64,000 nt of DNA from positions 175,973 to 239,972 of the forward strand of contig JAQGBZ010000061.1 of NCBI GenBank assembly GCA_034687125.1. The letters run 5' to 3'. Of this stretch, positions 52,621-63,863 are shown piece by piece. Both the position numbers and the translations under genes were made by a program. Source of the DNA: Neelides folsomi (lineage: Eukaryota; Arthropoda; Collembola; Neelipleona; Neelidae). Positions within the stretch are counted from its first letter, which is position 1, and every line of letters begins with the position of its first letter. The notes below the pieces were generated by a model. It saw only the letters and a program-made list of their open reading frames with translations. It made no database searches and was not told where the DNA came from.

Positions 52621-54319
52621 ATTTCTATATAAGAAGTTAATAAGTAATACTAAAAATTAATAAAAATATTGTCAACTATACACATAAAATATGATGGGAA
52701 AAAGAATCATATTTGTATTTGATTGATCATTGAACAAATAGTTGAAACAACAAATTAATTTGTAAGTAAAATAGAAATTATAGAAATATACACATTAGTT
52801 CGTCAAAATTAAATGAAAATAATATTTGTATACAATCTACTAACTAAGAATAAAGTAAAATTATCTTATATTGCTTTTAATCAGGAGGTCCAACAACTGT
52901 CACGAATGAACAGATATTTAAAACTAAGACTTCTGATGGCGATTGGAGTCTTTATAAGTATTGGACATTTAATCATAACCCATAAGTCAACTGAACAAAC
53001 AATAACATGTTCATACTTGTTTGTTTTATACATAATATGTATTTAATATCCTTCTTTGATAATCTCACAAGGATGAGGAAAAAGTCTGAACGCACACGTG
53101 GAATGCAATTTGACTAACTAAAGATTGTCGGATTAGATTTTTTAGCTTTGAAGGTACATATCTTGTAATGTCTGTAAATGACATGTTGCCTCAATTCACA
53201 ATATTTCAATTATTACGATATATATAATTTAATGGTTTAAAACTATATACAGTTATCAACCAAGACTTACCCTAATGGATGTAAATCCCATACAGGGTAT
53301 ACGAAAACTGTATTTTATTATGTAACAACCAATTGTATGTAGGTATTACAAATATACTTATTATATCTGTAGATCTGTGAATTTACAACCTGCTTATGAC
53401 GTGAAAATAAATTAACATGTGGACCTTGCACGCATTTAATATGTGTATGACAATATGATCTCTTAAAATAGTGTAAACCTTAGAAGGCAATCCATTTTAA
53501 AAGACTTTATCCTCATTTAACCAATTAATATCGATATTCGCGACAAATGAAAGATTAAATATTATTATTCTCCCTTGAAAATAGATTTAAAAATAATCTT
53601 ATATGCATATCAAAGGTAGCTTATAAAACTGTAACTATATTATACGCTAATTGTTATAAGTAGTGTCTATAGACAATTTTTAAGATCTGCCTTAATACAT
53701 AATTACATAAAATTCTACTGTAATTTATAAGAACATAAATGATTTTTATTATACACGAGTATAATCAACGAAACACTCCATTAAGCCAGCTTTAAGTTCG
53801 TGTCCCTCTTCACATTATTATCCAACTTATTGTTAATAAATATTAAATAGTATGTTTACTTTGATAATCATCGAACTTTGTAACTTTGAGATCTATTCTG
53901 ATTATAATTATTATTTCATAGCTATAATTTATTATTTAAGATTTCATTACTTTTTAGTAAGTACTAGTAATAAGTATCCTATTTTGAAAGATCAAGAGAC
54001 AAAGAGAGATATAGGATTGGAAACTATGTATAACTCGGGTTCATATACTAAATCCTAATTAAGATTATAATATATTTTTAGAACAGAGAAGTTAAAAGTA
54101 TGTTGATCCTACCACAAATATCGCATGGTTTCATCACTCCCTTCCAGACGATGTTTACCTGATTAATCTGGCAGCTAGAACCGCTTCCCAGCAGTTGTAA
54201 GTTCCTTCCTCTGACTTCAGCACGTCATCAGCAACTTTTAAACTCTAAGAATTTGATGTCAATATTCGGGGACTTTAATGCCAATTAAAGCTACAGTTTC
54301 TTATAAAAACAGGTAAGAC
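52621..54319. other. intergenic region between ATPase copies A and B
   Basis: This 1.7-kb AT-rich spacer lies upstream of copy A and downstream of copy B, and must hold the copy A promoter if copy A is independently transcribed. I cannot pick out a convincing TATA/Inr pair on minus. Short plus-strand frames at 52813-53046 and 53852-54058 have no recognisable content. Confidence 0.5.
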
Positions 54320-54325
54320 TTTATT
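54320..54325 (-). terminator. candidate polyadenylation signal, ATPase copy B
   Basis: TTTATT on the plus strand reads AATAAA on minus, 81 nt past the stop codon of copy B. Confidence 0.5.
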
Positions 54326-54406
54326 ATTCGAACATGCAATATTCTCAACTTTTTTGTTTTTCCTATTTGTTTTCAATATTATTAGCCTAATATTAAAATT
54401 GGAGTG

Positions 54407-57400
54407 TCAATAATAAAACTCTTCTTCAACCCATCCGCCTTTGTAATTTCTTATAATGTACCGTCGACATTCATCATAGACAAAGATGAGAATTGAAAAT
54501 GGAATTGCAGGAAACCACCAGTCCAATCTAAAACGACATTAGTGGATAATAAGCATTAAATCTTTTTTTCCTCACATGTATTGCATATAAGATTCCCAAA
54601 TTCATATAGTTAAGTATTATTTGTATTTACTGATATTATTGTAAGAGTAAATAAGGATAAGAAGGTATGACGTACTTTAACGGGAGCATTTTAAGGGCAG
54701 CTTCCATCCCAGGAGTATAAGAAAGGAACGCCGCAAGAGCAGTTTCAAAAATAATTGCAAAGTGTAATGCCCAATTGCTGTTATTTCATAAAAAATTTCT
54801 ATTTATTTAGTATGGGAGTGAATGGTTTATTTATGCTAAAATGATTGATCCTTTAATATGAAACTCTCTAAATTCACTCACTTCATTCCTTTTTGGAAAA
54901 TTGATACTCTCCGAGTTTTGCATATGATTAAGTTGGCGTATTGGACGACAACGACAGCAACGAAATAACCAGTCCAGCATGTGTATTCAAGTCTTTTACG
55001 ATTGTGATATGTCTAAAATAAAAAAATTATTGAATTTAAATTGAAGTTGCTCCAAATGTGTTAAAGTTAAAAATTGTACAATTGTTGTTTTTAAACACTT
55101 GCCCATTCTTGTCCATAGGAATCTTCAAGATCGTTAACTGCTTGTGAATCCCATTGAGGTAAAATGCCGTAAAGCCGATTTAGTAAAAACCCATTTTGAC
55201 CCATAATAACGATGTATGCGAACATCCCACCACATGCTTCCATAAATCCAATTTGTCCATATGAGTATGAAATCAATCTAAAAAATAAATATACGAGTAA
55301 ATCCAAATGAATGATTCATCTATGAGAATAAATAAACCAGAAGTGAGATCTCACTTGTTTGTGACTAAACGGTCCTTTTTAGAATTTCTTGGTACTTGTT
55401 TCATAATGTCAATTTCGGGACTTTCGTAAGCTAAAGATATGGCAGGAATTACATCCGTCCCAAGATCAATCATCTACGATTACATAGATTTCAAATTTAA
55501 AAACATTAATTTCACTCCTAACATATTAATTTATATAATTTTAAATTACAAAAACATTGTGATATTATGAATAGTTTTAAGCAATTGCACGACAGTTTTA
55601 TTACATTGTGTTAGTAAGGAAGAGCAATGCACACAATTAATTTAACTTACTTACCAGCATTGCAACTGTTCCGAGCTGTAAAAATATAATGACATTTTAC
55701 AATTTACTATTTTAGGATCATACAACAAATTAATTATTGAATATTTTTGCTAAATGTAAGAAAAATTACCGGTAAGGGTATCTTGAAAATAACGAAAATC
55801 ATAAACGGAACCAATTCTGCAATACTGTTTAATGCAAAAGTGCTTAGCATTCAATTAAATTCGTTAATCAAAAGAGTTATTACTTGTCTGTTAAGGCGTA
55901 AAATGAACATTTCTTCAAATTATCAAATATGAGCCGTCCTTCTTCCACACCTGTGACAATTGAAGCAAAATTGTCATCAAGAAGAATCATATCCGCTGTT
56001 TCCTTTGACACGTCAGACCCTGAGATTCCCATTGAAATTCCAATATCTGCCATTTTCAATGCAGGGGAATCATTTACCTTGATAAAAAAATATAAGTTAA
56101 ATAATAATTTTAGTTCTAATAAATAATTTACCAATCAAAATATTGGAAGTGATAGTATGTACTCTAAATAGGTAGTCTTGAATATATTTTATACATTTTA
56201 TAGAGATTTACTTACTCCATCACCAGTAACAGCAACCACATGTCCAATTCTTTGAAGAGCTTCAACAATAATGAGCTTTTGCTGAGGTGAAGTTCGCGCA
56301 AAAACAATTTCTGGATGACCCCTAATAAAATTCAAACCTTTAAATCCGGATTAATACAAAATGACTTCTCCCAATTTAAAAAGCTTACAACAATATTTGA
56401 TCCAAATCATCTTGATCCATAAGTTTCAAATCATTTCCAGTTATCACCGTAGCTTTAATTGTTGAAGGATCAACGTCAGATATTGAAATATTTAAACGCT
56501 TAGCCATTTCCTCTTTAGTTTCGTTTCCTAAAACATTTGTTAACGTTTATTTCTATGTACCTATACCTTAGAATGGTGTACTAATTGCATCTACTATCAT
56601 CTAACCGTATAAGGTATTCTATTTACATGTATTTCACAGGACTCTGCATAATTACCATAAGTAAACACTATAGTCATATTAATGGCTAATTACCGGCTGA
56701 GAAAATTCCCACGGATCGAGCAATAGCTTTTGCCGTGATAGGATGATCACCAGTCACCATAATTACTTTGATCCCCGCTGTACGACATTTGAGAACGGCA
56801 TCTGGAACTGCTGCTCTTGGTGGATCTATCATTGACATAAATCCGATGAATCTCAAGCCAGTTAAAGGAAAGTTTTTTGATTCTTCGTCAAATGGATATC
56901 CTGATGGGTATTTGTCAATTGGGAGAATCAAGTCGCAAAAACCTTTAATAGAAAAATTAATCTAATCCTTAATGGTTTCATTTTTGCATTTTTTCTTGTT
57001 CATTCTCATATGATTCGTATCTCTCATGTGAATTTTGGAGAATTACCAAGAACGCGCTCTCCAAGTCCAGCTAAAGATTCGGAGACACTTTCAGCAATTT
57101 CTCTCCACTCTTCATTGAGTTCATATTCAACGTCATTAATAAGGATAGTTGAGCAGCATTCTAAAATTTTCTCTGGAGCTCCCTATTTTTATTACAAATA
57201 TTAATTGATCCTTGATCCTAGAATCTATTCAGATTATAAATAATAACATGTTATGTTTATACCTTCATTACGAGCAAGTTTGAGTACTCAGATTCGTGAA
57301 TGGAAATTTGATATTTATTAGTCGAATTAAAGGGAATTTCAAACATTTTCTTGTAGCATCTCCTATACTCTTCAACATTTCCATATTGAGATTCCATGCA

Positions 57401-59912
57401 TTTGAGAATGGCAGTTTCAGAAGCGTCACCATTTACTTTTCTGTATAAGTTAAAATTAGAATTGTTTTAATTCCAGGTGTCCATATTAGTATTAATGAAT
57501 TTTGGTGTTAATGTTTTAAACCTCTTTGAGATCATAACATCTTCTTGCCCAACCATAAATGTGGCACGGTTACATAACATTCCTACTCTGGCCAGTGCGT
57601 TAAATCCAAGATCATGAAGACTAATTTTAGATCCACTTTGATTCTCTGTTGTGTCAGCTTTCACTATGCAATTACCGAACCAAAAATGCGAAATGGCCAT
57701 TTTGTTTTGAGTTAAAGTTCCAGTTTTGTCAGAACAAATTGTTGTTGTTGATCCAAGTGTTTCAACTGCCTATGTTAAAATAATCATTCAATATTCAATT
57801 GACAACATTTGAGCTAAATTAATGCTTATACTTATGATTTTGAAAAATGCTTTTATATGACTCACTTGTAAGTGTTTGACAAGACAATTCTTCGATGCCA
57901 TTCTCTTAGCTGTTAAGGCAAGAAGCACCGTCACAAAGGACAACTAACAAACAAAATATTATAAATAGAGTCGATTTTCATCGAAATTCGTTTTTACTAA
58001 TCCTTCTGGAACATTCGCCACGATGACCCCAATGAGCTAAATAAACCAAATTAAAAAGAATTTTTCAATTGGTTAATGAAAATATTTATAATGTTAACAT
58101 CTCTAATATTTGAATAACATAAAGAGTATGTTTATATTTACAAAGAAGGTCGAGTCGAACCAGGAATATCCCATTAACATTGAAACTACGAAAAAAATGA
58201 TGCCGAAGACAAGAGCACGACCTCCCAAGATTTTGACAAAATAGTTGACTTCTTTTGAAAGCGGTGTTTCCCTATCTTCGAGTCCAGATGTGAGACCGGC
58301 AATTTTCCCCATAAGAGTACTGTCGCCAACTCTTAAAACAACAGCCTTAGCCGTTCCTAATGAAGAATTAACAATTTAGATTGAATCGCACTTTAATAGA
58401 TATTTAATAGTGGTCAAACCTTCAATTGCGCTAGTTGAAAAAAATGCCAAATTCTTTGTCTCAAGCGGATTTTCATCGGTGCAGATTACAAGACGTGATT
58501 GTGGCTCCGATTCTCCAGTCAATGAGGAATTGTCGACCTTATTAAGAAGAGTGATTTGTTAATCAATCCTTATAATTTTATGGATTTACACACTGCATAT
58601 GATTGGATGAGTACTCTGCTCTTTACCTTAAATCCATTAGATTCGATAATTCGAACATCTCCACAAATTTTATCCCCGTATTTGAACTCGACGATATCAC
58701 CAACAACCACTTCTTTGACATTTACATTAACTAAATGAATAAAAATAGTCTAATTATAAGCTTTGACTATGTGCTTTTAACACCATTTTAGAGAAAATAA
58801 TTAGAGGAAAATGATGTTAATTTAAATTGAGTTTACCCTTTTCTCCATTTCGAATTATAATGGAATATTGAGGAATCATATTTTTAAAAGAATCCATAAT
58901 TCGATCACTGTTGTACTCTTGAATGAAGGTGAAAATGGCAGTGAGAAATACAACAGCGATAAGAGCAACTCCAAGGTACAACTGAAATACAAAACGGACA
59001 GTCAAAATTTGGTTTCTTGTTTGAGATTTGTGTTTGGGGTAAACATATTTTATACAGCAAAAATATTGTAAATAATTAAATTCGATAGAAGTGAACTAAC
59101 AAAATCTGATGGTGGGCCTTCCGTCTGAACCCATTGAGTGATATAAACCATAAAACATAAAATAGAAGCAATCCAAAGTAAAATGGCGAATCCTCCAACA
59201 AGTGTTCTGAGAAATTTGAGCCATTGAGGAGTCTTTTTCAAGGGAGTCAAAACATTCATTCCGAATCTTGCCAAATTGATCTTCACTTGATCGTCCGTAA
59301 GTCCCTAACAAAGAAAAACGATTTATTAGCTCCATGTTGTATCTGTAGTAAGGCTAGTGATGTCAATTATAAGATGGGGAAATCACACCAATTTCAGAAT
59401 ATAGTGAGTATAATACAAAAGGTATAATTTGAGTAAAGAGGAATTAATTCAAACCAGTGTTGGATTAGTTTTGAATCTTCTGTAAAGATCATCTAATGGG
59501 ACCTTATGATCGTCGGTTACAAGTTCATTTTTATCTTCCATTAACTCCTTCTTCTTTCGATATTTTTTTTTCTTGAGCTCGAAAACTTCATTATCGCCAA
59601 GTTCAACATTCGTCAGCTTTTTACAAGAAAAAACAAGATGGCATTTGTATTTACAAAATTACATCGATTATATTTTATTTTTAATAAAATAACGACTATA
59701 AAAACGTTCCAAACCTCATAGCCATTATTGTCGTAGCCGACCATTTCTCGTTGATTTCCATTTTGGGGCTTTCCCTAATCATACGAGGGAATATATTTAC
59801 AAACATATATCTATGTACTGTTTGTATGTATTTGTATTTACTCGAGTACATTATGTAAATATGCAGTATTTACTAAAACATATTAAATGATTTTACTCAC
59901 CTTATTCACCAT
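54407..59912 (-). CDS. Na+/K+-ATPase alpha-subunit paralog, copy B
   Basis: P2C cation pump; 24 exons give 1036 aa. Exons (5' to 3'): 59901-59912, 59715-59774, 59455-59616, 59101-59304, 58837-58981, 58627-58730, 58420-58537, 58142-58356, 57998-58036, 57866-57943, 57522-57769, 57263-57440, 57047-57182, 56694-56942, 56389-56527, 56216-56321, 55884-56077, 55770-55824, 55655-55675, 55355-55473, 55103-55277, 54882-55012, 54676-54777, 54407-54527. Start MVNK is a 12-nt exon. Motifs: TGES 236-239, PEGL 350-353, D393 in DKTGT, GAPEK 522, TGDGVND 728-734 and a terminal FYY. It shares the copy A changes (D795 for the M5 Ser, N946 for the M8 Asp) and has F146 at the Asn122-equivalent. FIQEYNSD replaces the usual SYYQESKS after M2. 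Intron 21 needs a GC donor. A and B share several intron positions, so they arose by duplication followed by divergence. Confidence 0.93.
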
Positions 59913-60361
59913 AACCAAAAGGTTGTGATGTTTATAAGAAATTTTACTATTTTCGACTAAAATGAACAATAATTAAGGTTTACTTTCACAAAATTAACTT
60001 TCAATCAATTAGACGAACTGAGAACTTGAGCTTGAAATGAATCGGAACTTATATGATCCAAAATTAGGATATATCTCCAAGAAATAATGGGAGTATTGCA
60101 TTGTAATTATTTCTCACTTATTCCTTTTATCTTGAGTTATCTCTATCTTTATCAGAAGAAATTAGTTTGCCTATGCGTGATCTGGTCTCCGGCAGATTTA
60201 ATTTCTTTTCGATCTATCCAATCTTTACTACTCTTTGAATACTCTTAATGACAATCATTAATTTCCTTCATTCCTATTAACGATTATAGATAAATCTAAA
60301 TTTACTTTTGTAGTAGACGTCATAGGTTAACTAGGTATACTGATACACAATGAAAAATGGG

Positions 60362-62259
60362 CTCAGTTTTACTTTCCCGGTACACTTTTAAAGCAAATTC
60401 CGGCAATTGCCCACTAACATAAATAATACCAATTATGGCAAAAATCAACTTTAGGCAATTGCCGCCTTGCCGTAACGGCAATTGCCACGACGACAATTTT
60501 TTAGGATTTGCCTAAATGAAAATTTGAAGGCAATTGCCGTTAGATCACTTATTTTTAACAAAATATTTTTAACATAACATGCATAATTGACATTTTATTT
60601 GAATAATACTAGTTTAAAAAAACGAGCGTTAAGTCATAGGACCTGCCCTTTCGTGTATTGATTAATTTGCCTAATTAGCTTAAGTATTTAATGGCGCAAG
60701 TATTTAATAGCTTTGAACTTTAATAACGTAAATATTTTATAGTTTAATATTAAAGAAACGTAAGATTTAAATTAACGTTATATATATTGCATCTTAAGAA
60801 GATAAATTATTTAACTTTGTCTCTTTGTATTTTATCTTATATAAATAAAATAAATATTAAACATTTAATGTATTTAAAAAAATTTAAACCAATGTTTTAT
60901 GCTTGAATACATGAATGAAACGCGATAAAGAATAAACAAAGACATTACATACCTATAATTTCCACAATATTAATTTATTATTTATATAACTGATAGTTCT
61001 TTTTACCATAACAGATGCTTCATTATTTTCATTTGCCGTTGAGAGAAATGGTTGAATTCTTTTTTCAAACATTTAATGAACAATCAGATATAGCTCTTAG
61101 GAGTTAATATAACGTAAATTAATGCATATAGCTCATTCAATTTATAAAATGGCTAGATCTAGCTATGCAAATTTTATAATTAGAAAATATTCTGCGGAGT
61201 TGATAATTATTCTTAAAATGAATAATTTAAATTTAGACTTAATCGAACAAAGAGCAGTTATTAAGTTTTTAACTTTAGAGGGCATTAGATCTGCTGAAAT
61301 CCATAGGCGTTTAATTAACGTTTATAACCAAGAAGCTTTGAGATTCCGAACAATGTCGGAATGGCCAAGAAGGTTCCGAAATTTGACTCTTTATTGGCAA
61401 CGGCATGAATATAATGAAGCATCTATTATTCCTCCTCCTATTTCACTAAAAATTAGTTCACAAAGAATATCTTTATAGTAAAGATTACAATTACAGACTC
61501 ATTGGCTATGCATTCAATCCAATTTGAATTTAAATTTTAAGCTATAAAATACGTACGCTAAATAATTCTGTATACGCTGTGAATATTTACGTTATTAAAG
61601 TTCAAAGCTATTAAATACTTACGCCATTATAATACTACGCCATTTAATACTTGAGCTATATTAATATTACGCCATATTGATATTAGTAAGCTACTAAATA
61701 CTTAAGTTATATTAACATTACGCCTTTATTTACTTAAGCCATATTAATATTACGCCAAGACAATTACGCCATTTTGTATTTACTCTATTATGTATTACGC
61801 TAACATTTTAGACTCCCAATCTTGCGCGTTTTGTCAAATCTTTTTCTAAACTTGAGAATATTATTTAAAAATGTTATTCATATGTATTTTTCAGTTATTA
61901 AAAAGAAATATGCAACATGTATTGTAATGAAACTAAATGTTTCGAGCTGGCAAAGACTAAAAAGTTTTCAATTTTTGTATACCACTACTCAAGAGGATAG
62001 GACTATTTTTTGTCAATTTAGGTTCTTTTTCTAACATGTATTTATCAAATAAAATGTCAATTTTGCATGATATTTTAAAAATATTTTGTTAAAAAACAAG
62101 TGATTTAACGGCAATTGCCTTCAAATTTTCAATTAGGCAAATCCTAAAAAATTGACGTCGGGTAAGGCAAGGCGGCAATTGACATCACGGCAGCAGACAA
62201 TCGCCGTGACGGCAATTGCCGAAATTTTCCTTAAAAGTGTACCGGGAAAGTAAAACTGA
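60362..62259. mobile_element. 1.9-kb giant inverted-repeat (foldback) transposon
   Basis: Both ends read TCAGTTTTACTTTCCCGG inward. Similarity between arms continues for about 220-250 bp (60362-60610 against 62035-62259). A second inner inverted pair lies at about 60690-60735 and 61580-61628. The palindromic decamer GGCAATTGCC occurs four times in the left arm (60402, 60454, 60477, 60529) and twice in the right (62110, 62211). The right-centre (61600-61800) has AT-rich degenerate repeats built on TATTAATATTACGCC. A short helix-turn-helix-like frame lies in the centre. I found no certain target-site duplication. Superfamily not assigned. Confidence 0.75.
61122..61478 (+). pseudogene. mariner-type N-terminal HTH fragment inside the foldback element
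   Basis: The 118-codon frame contains IEQRAVIKFLTLEGIRSAEI, then LINVYNQEALRFRTMSEWPR and FRN. This resembles the first helix-turn-helix (HTH_48-like) of mariner/Mos1-type transposases and derived proteins: '..R..IKF....G.SA.EI...L..VY...AL....V..W..RF..G'. After FRN the frame loses all resemblance and no DD(E/D) catalytic domain follows. It is therefore a truncated copy captured in, or inserted into, the foldback element. In-frame ATGs at 61149 and 61218 are alternative starts. Expression is unknown. Confidence 0.5.
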
Positions 62260-62260
62260 C

Positions 62261-62637
62261 AAGGAAAGTGTTTAGGCTTCGGGATTCCTAACGGCTTGAA
62301 ACTTTCCTATCATATGTAATTTGGTCAGGGTACTTCAGGAAAAATATAAAAAGTTAACTATTGCAAGACCTTTATTATAAAAAGTAAGTTTATTTCACAT
62401 ACTGGATTACTTGAAGGCTAGAAGATGCCAAGAAATCGTGTGTATTTTAGATGTCGCGTACTTTAGTCGGGCGCCACTATTGAGACAAATAGTTTTCCTT
62501 TCGTATGGATAATTATTATAAAATAAACTGCTTGCAATAGTTAGCTTTTTATATTTTTCCTAAATTACCCTGGCCATATTACATATGATAGGAAAGTTTC
62601 AAGCCGTTAGGAATCCCGGAGCCTAAACACTTCCCTT
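62261..62637. repeat. 377-bp MITE with ~107-bp inverted arms
   Basis: Arms at 62261-62367 and 62531-62637 match as reverse complements with few differences. They start AAGG(A/G)AAGTGTTTAGGC and end in AACTATTGCAAG at the loop side. The central 163 bp is unpaired and non-coding. The element begins within 2 bp of the end of the preceding 1.9-kb foldback element. No clear target-site duplication is visible. Confidence 0.7.
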
Positions 62638-62710
62638 TGAGTCGAAAAATGTTTAGATATATGTAATATTTTTGTGTATTTCCCAAACCTAATCCTTTCT
62701 CAACAACATT

Positions 62711-63079
62711 AGAGAGATTAAATTTTGACATAAGACAGCATAAAGCATAGCATAAGTGACGTCATATGCTATGTATCCCTCTTATGCTATGCTAAGTCAC
62801 TTCAATTAAATTAACATAAGCATAAACATAAACATTAGCAAGATTTAGATTCAGCTACAAATCCAAATGCGTGAAATACTTTAAAAGCAAGGTTTTGGAA
62901 ATAGAGCCTAATTCATCGCACGGTTTACCCTTATGCACGACATAAGGAACCTGATATAAGAAATGCATTCTTATGCCGCTAGCCCTAACATAGCGTAGGA
63001 TTTTATGTAAAAGGGGAGGGGCTGACATATGACGTCACTTATGCTTATGTCGGGCCTTATGTCAAAATTTAATCTCTCT
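62711..63079. repeat. 369-bp MITE with ATT flanks
   Basis: Ends start AGAGAGATTAAATTTTGACA on both strands. A second paired block containing CATAAGTGACGTCATATG follows, giving arms of roughly 55-60 bp with small gaps. ATT lies directly outside each end, compatible with a 3-bp target-site duplication. The left half also has a small internal hairpin of CATAGCATAAG/CTTATGCTATG. No coding capacity. Confidence 0.65.
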
Positions 63080-63301
63080 ATTATGCTACAATGCTTAACT
63101 TATAACAAGTATATGATAACATATTTTTCTCTGTAAACATAAACTCCTTTAACTTTACATGCCTATGCGCTATAATAGTTAATTGCATAGTTATTGAATT
63201 GGTTAATATAGTATTATGTTAATATATAATATAAAAACAATATAGGAAGGCATCATTATGAAAAAATGCGTAATTTCACATTCTGTGGCCGAATTAATTG
63301 A

Positions 63302-63307
63302 TTTATT
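63302..63307 (-). terminator. candidate polyadenylation signal, ATPase copy C
   Basis: TTTATT on plus reads AATAAA on minus, 103 nt beyond the copy C stop codon. Confidence 0.5.
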
Positions 63308-63410
63308 CTCATGATATAACATTTTACAGTATTATTTAAAGTTAATATGAAAATTATTTGAAGAATTTGCATTTCACGATAATTTGGATTTGATTTTTGA
63401 AAGAATGAAT

Positions 63411-63863
63411 CAATAATAGGTTTCTCTTTCAATCCAACCTTCTGGATGTCTTCGAAGTAAGAAACGTCGCCCCTCATCATATAAAAAGATCAAAAATGAA
63501 AAAGGAAGAGCACAAAACCACCAGGTAATTCTGAAAAGAACAATTGTATTAGATAGAATTTTTACGAGAATTTATACGTATAATATACGAGGTTCTTTTC
63601 TCACTTGGCCCTATTAAAGCCTTAATAATATGTATAGTACATTTAAAGATTAGTGAATCATAAATATTAAGTTGATACTATTGATTAACTAATCTGTACT
63701 TGGTAAATAAAATTAATAATTTTGATAAGATAAAATAATCGTATTTTATAGTAAAACTCACTTAAGGGGATAAAGACGGAGACCCTCATTAAGGATTGGC
63801 ACGTAACAAAGAAGGATAGCAAGAAAGGTTTCGAACGCAAGTCCAAAATTAAGAACCCAATTT
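63411..63863 (-). CDS. Na+/K+-ATPase alpha-subunit paralog, copy C (last two exons)
   Basis: Only the C-terminus lies in the window; the rest is beyond the right edge. Exons 63762-63863 and 63411-63530 join in frame. The first encodes [20 protein letters not shown] (M9 region) through to YPLK. The second encodes [19 protein letters not shown] (M10), a basic RRFLLRR segment, then the terminal ERETYY and a stop. Intron positions and phases equal those of the last two exons of copies A and B, so it is a third tandem member in the same orientation. Its TYY ending matches the canonical KETYY terminus, whereas A and B end FYY. The M5 and M8 ion-site residues are not visible here. The upstream intron starts at 63864 and nothing else is recognisable to 64000. 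Confidence 0.9.

Noticed and set aside
55770-55816. Acceptor at the inner CAG for copy B exon 18
   Set aside because: It breaks the reading frame; the acceptor eight bases upstream (exon start 55824) restores DNIAELVPF in frame.
61600-61800. Possible CRISPR-like array of regularly spaced short repeats
   Set aside because: The units are degenerate AT-rich TATTAATATTACGCC motifs without unique spacers, lie inside a transposon and are in a eukaryotic genome.
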